Source: Azotobacter salinestris
GTDB lineage: Bacteria; Pseudomonadota; Gammaproteobacteria; Pseudomonadales; Pseudomonadaceae
Direction of reading: 5' to 3'
DNA: 64,000 bases
NCBI RefSeq assembly: GCF_009363155.1
Contig: NZ_CP045302.1
Span: 2,897,001 to 2,961,000, forward strand
The notes under the pieces were generated by a model that was not told the DNA's origin, searched no databases, and was given only the letters and a program-made list of their open reading frames with translations. The position numbers and the translations under genes were made by a program. Positions within the stretch are counted from its first letter, which is position 1, and each line of letters starts with the position of its first letter. Shown in pieces: positions 56,161 through 64,000 of the stretch.

Positions 56161-58419
56161 TCAGAACCTCACGCTCACGCTGGCGCTGGCCGTGCGCGGT
56201 GCGCCGGCCACGAGGTTGGAGCTTTCTGCCTGGCTCCAGTAGTTCTTGTCGAACACGTTGTCGAGGTTCAGGCGGAGCGTGGTGTGGGCTGCGCCGATCT
56301 GGGTCTCGTAGCGGGTGCCGAAGCCGAACACGTCGTAGGACTCGGCGGATTCGCCGGTGTTTTCTTCGTTGACGTGACGGGCGCCGTTGTACGTCCAGCT
56401 GCCGGTGAAGGTCCAGCCGTTGAGCCACAGCGGGCTGTATTCGGCGATCGCCGAGAAGCGTCTGGCCGGTACGTCGGAAGGACGGTTCTCATCGGTCTCC
56501 TCGCTGCCGTCCATGAGCCTGGCATCGAGGAACATGGCGCTGGCGAAGATCGTCCACTCCGGCGAGGCCTTGCCGGTGAGCGACAGCTCCAGGCCCTGAT
56601 GGCGTTGCTCGCCATCCTTCACGAGAACATCGTCGGAGTTGATGTACTGGCCGGGCTTCTCGATGCGGAACAGTGCGGCGTCGAAGTTCAGGCCCCGGGC
56701 GAGCTCGACCTTGACGCCGGCCTCCCACTGCTCGCTGAGCAGCGGGCTCAGCTGTTCGTTGCGGTTCTTCGTCCAGGCCGGCGCAGTGCGGCCCTGTTCC
56801 AGGCCCTCGATATAGCTCACGTAGAGCGAGACGTTCGACTGCGGCTTGTAGACCAGCGCGTAGCTCGGGGTGTAGACGTATTCCTTGTATTGGTCTTTCC
56901 GGTCGCCGGTGCCGGTGTTGTAGGTCCGCTCGTTGCGCATGGAATAGCGGCCGCCCAGGTGCAGCTTCCAGGATTCGCCGAGGGAGATCACGTCGTAGAG
57001 GAAGATGCCGTCCTCCTCGACGCGGCGGGCCAGTCGGGCGTCGGGGGCGTCGGGCGAGGGGTCGGCGATCGATACCGGATTGTAGATATTGGTTTTTCCG
57101 ATCTCGCCCCAGAAGCCGTTGCCCCAGCGTTGCTTGAGGCGGTGCATCATGCCGCCGAAGGCCAGTTCGTGGTTGAGCGGGCCGGTGTCGAAGCGGCCGT
57201 TGACGGTCAGGCGGGCGTTGATCGGGTTGGCTTCCTGGTCCGGCGAGTAATACAGGAACATCGTGCTGTCGCCGTTGTCCTGGATGTCGCTGAGGGACCA
57301 GATCATGTTCTGTTCGCGGCGCAGCTTCGACCAGTTGCCGTCGAGGGTGAAGGACCAGTCGTCGTTGAACTGGTGCTTCAGCTTGCCGCTCACCATGGTG
57401 TATTCGGTGGGGTAGCGCGCCCAGCGCTGGCCGAGGAAGGTGCGCGGATCGAAGCCCGACGGCAGCTTGCCGTTGACGTCGGGCGACAGGAAGGGCTGGC
57501 CGTTCTGCTCGCGGCGCTCGTATTCGACGTCGAACTCGAGGATGGTGTCGGGGGTGAGCAGCGCGTCGGCGGCCAGGGCGAAGAAGCGCCGCTCGCCGTC
57601 GACGCTGCGCACGTAGGAGCGCTCCTCCTCGGTGACGGCGTTGAGCCGCAGGCCGAAGCGGCCGTCGGCGGTGCGGCGGCTGATGTCGACGTGGCTCCGG
57701 GTGTTGTCGAATTCGTTGACGTAGTAGTTGATCTCGGTGAGCGGGCCGGCCGTGGGCCGCTTGGTCACGTAGTTGATCAGGCCGCCCGGACCGGCGAAGC
57801 CGGTCTGCAGGGCGGACAGGCCCTTGAGAACCTCGACCCGCTCCTTGTTCTCCAGTCCGGTGGACTGCAGGTTGACCATCATCTGCCCGTTGTAGCGGAA
57901 GTTGACCGTGTTATCGAGGACGAAGCCGCGGATGGACGGCGAGCTGTACCAGCCGGGGTTGGCGATCGACGAGGTCACGCTGGCGTCCAGCTTGTCCAGG
58001 TCGGAAATGCTCTTGACGTTGTGGTTCCTCATCAGCTCGCTCGGCAGCACCTTGACCGAGAACGGCGTATCGAGGATGTCCTGCTCGCTGAAGCCGGCGA
58101 TCGAGGAACTCTTCACCCGATAACCGCTGGCGGCCGAGCCATCGGGCTCCGAGTCGGCGGTGACGGTGAGGGTGGGCAGCATCGCCGCCGAGCCGTCCTG
58201 TTTCCCGGCTGAGTCCGTGGCGGCCTGCTCCTCGTCCTTTTCCCCGTGCTCGGCGCTGGCCGCTGCCTGGGTGGACTGGGCCCCGGCATCTTCGTCCTCC
58301 GCGCGTGCGGTACCGGCCGCGAGCGCGACGCTCAGCAGGGTGGCCTGCAGGACGACCTGGGCGATGGGCGTGAGTTGGGGGTGTGCATCGTGTTTGCAGG
58401 ATGTGTTTTTGATTTTCAT
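56161..58419 (-). CDS. TonB-dependent siderophore receptor
   Basis: A 752-aa outer-membrane receptor for ferric siderophore uptake. It has a signal peptide (ending ALAAGTARA), an acidic low-complexity stretch, a TonB box (LPTLTVTAD, about residue 72), a plug domain (DTPFSVKVLPSELM, SIRGFVLDNTVNFRYNG, EVLKGLSALQTGFAGPGGLINYVTKRP) and a 22-strand-type barrel ending in the aromatic residue SVSVRF. It lacks the N-terminal signalling (STN) domain of FpvA-type receptors, so it cannot signal to a membrane FecR in the usual way. The start at 58419 gives the signal peptide. A PvdS-type promoter is about 280 bp upstream. Confidence 0.93.
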   Translation of the reverse strand: MKIKNTSCKHDAHPQLTPIAQVVLQATLLSVALAAGTARAEDEDAGAQSTQAAASAEHGEKDEEQAATDSAGKQDGSAAMLPTLTVTADSEPDGSAASGYRVKSSSIAGFSEQDILDTPFSVKVLPSELMRNHNVKSISDLDKLDASVTSSIANPGWYSSPSIRGFVLDNTVNFRYNGQMMVNLQSTGLENKERVEVLKGLSALQTGFAGPGGLINYVTKRPTAGPLTEINYYVNEFDNTRSHVDISRRTADGRFGLRLNAVTEEERSYVRSVDGERRFFALAADALLTPDTILEFDVEYERREQNGQPFLSPDVNGKLPSGFDPRTFLGQRWARYPTEYTMVSGKLKHQFNDDWSFTLDGNWSKLRREQNMIWSLSDIQDNGDSTMFLYYSPDQEANPINARLTVNGRFDTGPLNHELAFGGMMHRLKQRWGNGFWGEIGKTNIYNPVSIADPSPDAPDARLARRVEEDGIFLYDVISLGESWKLHLGGRYSMRNERTYNTGTGDRKDQYKEYVYTPSYALVYKPQSNVSLYVSYIEGLEQGRTAPAWTKNRNEQLSPLLSEQWEAGVKVELARGLNFDAALFRIEKPGQYINSDDVLVKDGEQRHQGLELSLTGKASPEWTIFASAMFLDARLMDGSEETDENRPSDVPARRFSAIAEYSPLWLNGWTFTGSWTYNGARHVNEENTGESAESYDVFGFGTRYETQIGAAHTTLRLNLDNVFDKNYWSQAESSNLVAGAPRTASASVSVRF

Positions 58420-58699
58420 GATTGCGTTGGGTCGAGGAGGAAAGAACTGTCGAATCGGTTCCGGCCGCCCAGTCGGCCCGTCGTCCGGCAGGTCGGCGCC
58501 GTTGCCCCGCCATGCCTTGTCGACGGCACCGCGGGGCGCGCCGTCGGGGTGGTCGGAGATGGGTGCATCGCGAACCTCCCGGAGCAGGGGGCAGACAAGG
58601 ACAAGCGCCAGATCTGCACGATGGAGACGAAGCGGCTGGTGGGACTTCCGGCGTCGGGGAGACGGGCCGGGAGGCCGGTGCCAGTGCGTACAGTCCAAG

Positions 58700-58723
58700 A
58701 CGAGCAAGCGCAGCGGATGTTTA
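58700..58723 (-). promoter_or_regulatory. PvdS-type promoter of the receptor gene
   Basis: On the minus strand TAAAC (58723-58719), 16 bases, CGT (58702-58700). It is divergent from the promoter at 58753, with 29 bp between them. The receptor mRNA would have a leader of roughly 270 bases, an unusually long one. The 512-bp gap 58420-58931 contains this promoter pair and no gene. Confidence 0.78.
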
Positions 58724-58752
58724 GGCCTGCGTCGGGCGCTCGCCCTGGCGGC

Positions 58753-58776
58753 TAAACGCCCGCTGCCGTCGCTCGT
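58753..58776 (+). promoter_or_regulatory. PvdS-type promoter of the tailoring operon
   Basis: TAAAC (58753-58757), 16 bases, CGT (58774-58776), about 155 bp before the formyltransferase gene. It would drive the formyltransferase, amidohydrolase and acylase genes. Confidence 0.78.
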
Positions 58777-58931
58777 CTGTATCCACGAGTTCGGCGTGCG
58801 GGGTGCGCGTGGGGATGGCCCCGGGCCGTCGCGTTGCGGGCCCGCCGGCAGTCCGGCGACCGGATGTCCGAACTGCCAGCGGGCGGCAGAGGTTTTGCCG
58901 GATCTTGGAACCCACGTGTGATCGCACCGAC

Positions 58932-59756
58932 ATGCCGAAGACAAAACTCGTCTACATCTGGTCCCTGAGAAATGCCGCCGCCGACAAGGCCGGGCAGCAC
59001 ATCGCGTACAAGGGGGGGAGCCGCTACATGAAGTCCCCGCTCGAATACCTGGCCGAAGCGCTCGACGAAACCGCGCTGGGCGACGCCTATTCCCTGGAGG
59101 GGGTGATCTACGACGACGACGAGGGCTCGCCGCTCGACCGGGAGAAGCTCAAGGACTATGGCTTTGCGTACCGGCCGGACAGGCAGTGGTTCTATCCGCC
59201 GGAGCTGCGCGCGCAGGGGCGGCGCCTGAACGATCTGCTCTGCTCGATCCCCTCGACCTACCGGCGCCTGCCCTTGAACGCCCCCGAGCGGCCGGCCGGC
59301 AAGAGCGACTTCGAGGCGCGCCTCTTGGACAGGCTGTTCGAGCTGGAGGCCGAACTCGTCGTGCTCGACGGCCTCCTGGTCATCCTCGACGAGCTGGTAC
59401 GGCCGGGCAGCCCCTTCCACCGGCGGATCGTGAACATCCATCCGGGCATCACCCGGCTCGACTCGCCCTACGAGCGCCGCGGCGCCTACGCGACGCTCGA
59501 CGCCCTGCACGGCGTGCACGGCAGGAAGGTGGTCGACTGGACGACGATGGAGACCAGGGCGGTGCCGGTGGTGAACATGACCGGGGCCTCGTTCCATTAT
59601 GTGGACAACGGCATCGACTCCGGCGAGGTCATCCTCGACGTGCTGAACACCGAGATCGACCCGCAGGACAGCATCCTCGAGCTGCGCTGGAACAACTTCA
59701 ACAACAGCCTGTTCCCGGCGCTCCATCAGGGCCTGGCGCATCTGGCGAAAGCCTGA
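58932..59756 (+). CDS. pvdF: N5-hydroxyornithine formyltransferase (PvdF type)
   Basis: A 274-aa enzyme of the formyl-tetrahydrofolate transferase fold, very close in size and N terminus to Pseudomonas PvdF (KLVYIWSLRNAAADKAGQ, SRYMKSPLEYL). The catalytic pattern is visible: Asn and His in NIHPGITRLD and, further on, FHYVDNGIDSGEVI with His and Asp. PvdF formylates N5-hydroxyornithine to make the hydroxamate. This cluster also has an acetyltransferase for the same type of substrate (19322). It is the first gene of the operon. The next gene follows after 12 bp. Confidence 0.9.
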   Translation: MPKTKLVYIWSLRNAAADKAGQHIAYKGGSRYMKSPLEYLAEALDETALGDAYSLEGVIYDDDEGSPLDREKLKDYGFAYRPDRQWFYPPELRAQGRRLNDLLCSIPSTYRRLPLNAPERPAGKSDFEARLLDRLFELEAELVVLDGLLVILDELVRPGSPFHRRIVNIHPGITRLDSPYERRGAYATLDALHGVHGRKVVDWTTMETRAVPVVNMTGASFHYVDNGIDSGEVILDVLNTEIDPQDSILELRWNNFNNSLFPALHQGLAHLAKA

Positions 59757-59768
59757 CCGGGCCGGCCG

Positions 59769-60812
<1,044 letters not shown>

Positions 60813-60927
60813 CCGGCTGCCGGGCCGGCCTTGCGCGCCCTGCGGCGCCTGCGGCCCGCGCAGCCCCTTCTGTCGGCCCGGTCGGCGCAACGACCGGTGA
60901 CCGGCCCTCACGGATTCGGAGTGAAGT

Positions 60928-63408
60928 ATGTACAGAACGACTCGACGAACGGCGCCGGGCGGATTCGCCCGCAAGGGATGCACGACGCTGCTGGCGCTGG
61001 GGCTGTCCGTGCTGGCGCCGGCGCTGCAGGCGCGCAGCGCGGGCGAGGCCGATCCGGTGACCGGCGGCGTCGAGATCCGCCGCACCACCGACGGCATCCC
61101 GCACCTGCGCGCCGCCAACTGGCGCGAGCTGGGCCGCGGCGTCGGTTACGTGCAGGCGCAGGACGCCCTGTGCACGCTGGCCGAGGCCTTCGTGACCTAT
61201 GAGGGCCGGCGTGCCTGGTTCTTCGGCGCCGAGGCGCGGCCGGCGCGCGACGCCACCTTCGGCCGGCCGAAGAACCTGGAGCTGGACTTCTTCTTCCGCG
61301 CCTTCGCCGACGGTGCGCTGGTCGAGCGCTTGCGTGCCGAACAGCCGCCCGAGCTGAACGAACTGATCGAAGGCTTCGCGGCGGGCTACAACCGCTATCT
61401 GGCCGAGGCCCGTGGGAACCGGGAGGCTGCACGACGCACTTGTCTGGACGAGCCGTGGGTGCGCGAGATCGGTGCGGCCGATCTGTATCGGCGCATCTAT
61501 GCCGCCCAGATCGCCGGCGGCTATGCGCGCTTCATTCCGGAGATCGTCAACGCCAGACCGGCGGCGCCCAGGACGGCCGGCGCCGGCGGTGCCGCGGCCC
61601 TGCGCGACAGGCTCGCCAAACGCATCGGCGAGCAGGCGGGGCTGGGCAGCAACATGCTCGCCTTCGGCCGGCAGGTCACCGGGGAGGAGGGCGCGCTGCT
61701 GTTCGGCAACCCGCACTGGTACTGGGGCGGGCCGGACCGCTTCTACCAGATGCACCTGACCATTCCCGGCCGGCTCGATGTGGCCGGCGTCGCCTTCCTC
61801 GGCGTGCCGGTGGTCATGCTCGGCTTCAACGAGCAGGTGGCCTGGAGCCACACGGTGTCGGAGGCGCGCCGCTTCGGCCTGTTCGAGCTGACGCTGGATG
61901 CGGCCGACCCGACCCGCTATCTGGTCGACGGCAAGGCCGAGCCGATGGCGGCGCACGAGGTGAGCGTGGAGGTCCGCGGCGACGACGGCGCGCCGCGCCG
62001 CGTGACGCGAACCCTCTACAGCACGCGCTTCGGGCCCGTGGTCGATCTGGGCGGGCACGATGCCGCCTTCGGCTGGAGCGCCGCCCGTGCGCTGGCGATC
62101 CGCGACGTGAACACGGAGAACTTCCGTATCTTCCGCAACTTCTTCTACTGGAACCAGGCCAGGTCGCTCGACGAGTTCATCGCCATCCAGCGCCGCGAGG
62201 CGGCGGTGCCCTGGGTCAACACGGTGGCGATCGCCCGCGGCGACGGGCGCGTCTGGTACGGCGACGTCGGCGCGGTGCCCAACGTCCCCGACGATCTGCG
62301 CGAAGCCTGTTCCACGCCGCTGGCCAAGGGCTTCGCCCGCCTGGACCCGGCGACCCCCTTCCTGGACGGCAGCCGCTCGGCATGCGCCTGGCGTGTGGAC
62401 GAGGAGGCGGCGCAGCCGGGCGCCATGCCGGCCCGCGCCATGCCACAGCTGCTGCGCGAGGACTACGTCGCCAACATGAACGACAGCTACTGGCTGAGCA
62501 ACGTGCACCGGCCGCTAGAGGGTTTTCCCGCCGTGCTGGGCGGGGAGCGGCAGCCCCTGTCGCTGCGCGGGCGGCTGGGGCACCGGATCGCCCGGGAACT
62601 CTCCGAAGGCGAGGCGCAGTCGGCGCAGGACCTGAGCCGCCGGCTGATGCAGGCGGTGCTCACGCCGCGCGCCTATTCCGCCGAGCTGTTCAAGGACGAG
62701 CTGCTCGCGCAGGCCTGTGCACAGTCGGTGGTGGAGCTGGACGGCGACGACCTGGAGGCCGCTGACCCCGGACGCAGCGTCAAGGTCGGTCTGGCAACCG
62801 AGAAGGTCGAGGTCGCCCAGGCCTGCGAGGTCCTGCGCCAGTGGTCCGGCAAGGGCGATCCCGACGCTCGTGGCGCCTTGCTGTGGGAGGCCTTCTGGAC
62901 GCGCCTGGACAGGACGCCGGACGACACGCTCTATCGGGTGGCCTTCTCCAGTGCGGCGCCGTTGGACACTCCGCGCGCGCCGGGCACCGACGACGGCCGC
63001 GTGGCCCGGGCCCTGGCCGCCACGGTGCTGTCGCTGACCGCCAGGGGGCGGGCCCTGGATGCGCCGCTTTCCAGCGAGCGCTTCGTCGAGAGCGGCGGCG
63101 GCCGGCTGCCACTCTACGGCGGCTGCCACTCGGTCGGTTATTTCACCGTGGCGTGCAATCAGGAGGATGGCGATCGCCTGGGACCGGACGCCCTGGCCAA
63201 CAGCTACCTGCAGGTGGTGCGCTTCGGTTCGGACGGCGTGGAGGCGCACACGCTGCTGGCCCACGGCCAGGACGAGGCGGCGGTCGACAACGGCCGCGGC
63301 ACGGCGCCGGTGGCGCGCTATGCGCGCAAGGACTGGCTGCGCTTCCCGTTCCGCGAGGCGGACATCGCCCGCGACCCGGAGCTCGAGCGCCTCGTGCTGC
63401 AGCCCTGA
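60928..63408 (+). CDS. Periplasmic penicillin-acylase-family Ntn hydrolase (PvdQ-like)
   Basis: An 826-aa precursor with a signal peptide (CTTLLALGLSVLAPALQA). The family layout is an alpha chain (about 38-210), a spacer and a beta chain that starts at the nucleophile Ser241 in GLGSNMLAFG, created by self-cleavage between Gly and Ser. Further family motifs are LLFGNPHWYW and GFNEQVAWSHTV. By analogy with PvdQ, which removes the fatty-acyl chain of the pyoverdine precursor, it should deacylate the lipid-started peptide in the periplasm. It is 115 bp after the deacetylase-family gene. Confidence 0.9.
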   Translation: MYRTTRRTAPGGFARKGCTTLLALGLSVLAPALQARSAGEADPVTGGVEIRRTTDGIPHLRAANWRELGRGVGYVQAQDALCTLAEAFVTYEGRRAWFFGAEARPARDATFGRPKNLELDFFFRAFADGALVERLRAEQPPELNELIEGFAAGYNRYLAEARGNREAARRTCLDEPWVREIGAADLYRRIYAAQIAGGYARFIPEIVNARPAAPRTAGAGGAAALRDRLAKRIGEQAGLGSNMLAFGRQVTGEEGALLFGNPHWYWGGPDRFYQMHLTIPGRLDVAGVAFLGVPVVMLGFNEQVAWSHTVSEARRFGLFELTLDAADPTRYLVDGKAEPMAAHEVSVEVRGDDGAPRRVTRTLYSTRFGPVVDLGGHDAAFGWSAARALAIRDVNTENFRIFRNFFYWNQARSLDEFIAIQRREAAVPWVNTVAIARGDGRVWYGDVGAVPNVPDDLREACSTPLAKGFARLDPATPFLDGSRSACAWRVDEEAAQPGAMPARAMPQLLREDYVANMNDSYWLSNVHRPLEGFPAVLGGERQPLSLRGRLGHRIARELSEGEAQSAQDLSRRLMQAVLTPRAYSAELFKDELLAQACAQSVVELDGDDLEAADPGRSVKVGLATEKVEVAQACEVLRQWSGKGDPDARGALLWEAFWTRLDRTPDDTLYRVAFSSAAPLDTPRAPGTDDGRVARALAATVLSLTARGRALDAPLSSERFVESGGGRLPLYGGCHSVGYFTVACNQEDGDRLGPDALANSYLQVVRFGSDGVEAHTLLAHGQDEAAVDNGRGTAPVARYARKDWLRFPFREADIARDPELERLVLQP

Positions 63409-63445
63409 GCGGGAAGGCGCGTCGCCCGGCCGCTGCCCGGCCGGC

Positions 63446-63469
63446 TAAACCGGGCGGCGGGCGATCCGT
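63446..63469 (+). promoter_or_regulatory. PvdS-type promoter of the ABC exporter gene
   Basis: TAAAC (63446-63450), 16 bases, CGT (63467-63469), 46 bp before the GTG start of the ABC transporter gene. It lies in the 106-bp gap after the acylase. Confidence 0.78.
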
Positions 63470-63514
63470 CTTGATCTGCAGTGCTTCTTCTTCCCTGCCA
63501 GAGGTGATCCATCC

Positions 63515-64000
63515 GTGCTCGTCCATCTGATCAGACAGTCCCGCCGCCTGCTGGCCGCCGCCGCCGTGGCGAGCGTCGTATCCGGGGTGTGCAGCGTGCT
63601 GCTCGTCACCCAGATCAATGCCGCGCTCACCGCAGACGGCCCGGGGCAGCGCGCCGCCCTGGCCTGGCACTTCGCGGGCATCGCCCTGGCGGCGATGCTC
63701 GCCCACATGCTCTCGTCGGTGCTGTTCGAGCGCCTGAGCCAGGGCGCGCACGCCGAGCTGCGGCGCTTCATCTCGGCGCGGGTGGTCGGCACCGATTTCC
63801 GTCGCCTGGAGGAGATCGGCGGGCCGCGGGTGCAGTCGGCGCTGTCCGAGCACAGCGCCAAGGTCGCCGAATTCTTCGTCAGCTTCCCGACCATCCTGGT
63901 CAACGCCATCGTCGTGGCCGGCTGCCTGGTCTACATGGCCTGGCTGTCCTGGCAGATATTCCTCGCCGCGGCCGTGGTCATCGGGCTGGGCTCGCTCGGC
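63515..64000 (+). CDS. PvdE/SyrD-family cyclic-peptide ABC exporter (N-terminal part only)
   Basis: Partial gene; 162 codons are in the window and the frame is open at the edge. The start is GTG 63515 with GAGG about 10 bases upstream. The residues seen are the first membrane helices of an ABC exporter (AAAAVASVVSGVCSVLLVTQINAAL, shortened here in the middle: WHFAGIALAAMLAHMLSSV, FPTILVNAIVVAGC) with the cytoplasmic loop LSQGAHAELRRFISARVVGTDFRRLEEIG. These fit fused exporters such as PvdE, which moves the acylated precursor into the periplasm. The nucleotide-binding domain is beyond the window, so the family call rests on the membrane part and context. Confidence 0.8.
   Translation, partial: MLVHLIRQSRRLLAAAAVASVVSGVCSVLLVTQINAALTADGPGQRAALAWHFAGIALAAMLAHMLSSVLFERLSQGAHAELRRFISARVVGTDFRRLEEIGGPRVQSALSEHSAKVAEFFVSFPTILVNAIVVAGCLVYMAWLSWQIFLAAAVVIGLGSLG

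Overview
The window is GC-rich gammaproteobacterial DNA with dense, overlapping operons. It most resembles a nitrogen-fixing Azotobacter of the A. chroococcum type. The basis is an uptake-hydrogenase gene order hoxKGZMLOQRTV-hypABFCDE known from Azotobacter, next to a pyoverdine-like (PvdS-controlled) siderophore locus that contains a PKS. The species assignment is an inference. No rRNA, tRNA, CRISPR array or complete insertion sequence was seen.

Region 1 (1-12832, all +) encodes the membrane-bound [NiFe] uptake hydrogenase: the tail of the small subunit HoxK, large subunit HoxG and cytochrome b HoxZ. These are followed by the maturation proteins HoxM, HoxL, HoxO, HoxQ, HoxR, HoxT and HoxV, and then HypA, B, F, C, D and E. 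Most genes overlap by a few bases. A double hairpin between hoxZ and hoxM may reduce read-through from structural to accessory genes.

Region 2 (12833-16499) begins with about 0.8 kb of non-coding DNA holding two inverted copies of one repeat. It continues with four minus-strand genes: two tandem glycine-zipper envelope proteins (the first with a perfect Anr/Fnr box upstream), a HupE/UreJ-type metal permease and a TSUP-family permease.

Region 3 (16647-64000) is a large siderophore locus. Plus-strand genes: an MbtH protein, a degenerate stand-alone E-A NRPS protein, an IucB-type acyltransferase, an ornithine N5-monooxygenase, a second MbtH, a type II thioesterase, an Sfp-type PPTase, a TauD-family hydroxylase, a FAAL-initiated NRPS, a KS-AT-KR-ACP PKS, three more NRPS proteins ending in a thioesterase, a PvdF-like formyltransferase, an HDAC-family amidohydrolase, a periplasmic Ntn acylase and the start of a PvdE-like ABC exporter. 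Minus-strand genes: a PvdS-type sigma factor under a Fur box, a TolC-family lipoprotein, a MacA/PvdR-like adaptor, a truncated FecR-like protein, a DUF3500 protein and a TonB-dependent receptor.

Specificity residues read by eye predict the order Ser, malonate (ketoreduced), Thr, D-Asp (probably beta-hydroxylated), Ser and a last residue that is probably N5-acyl-N5-hydroxyornithine, built on a fatty-acyl starter. Ser plus one reduced malonate gives a 4-amino-3,5-dihydroxy acid, i.e. a gamma-amino acid. That fits crochelins, the A. chroococcum siderophores reported to chelate iron with a new gamma-amino acid. The link is from memory and structural logic, not from a search.

The most striking regulatory signal is a set of seven TAAA(C/T)-N16-CGT elements, all with exactly 16 bases between the boxes. 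Five lie in front of siderophore operons on the plus strand and two on the minus strand. They match the known PvdS promoter form and so tie the scattered operons into one sigma-factor regulon. One of them (40126-40149) sits in a scar that carries the start of mbtH and a worn copy of the PKS tail, suggesting an old tandem duplication of the 27.4-40.1 kb block that was later deleted internally.
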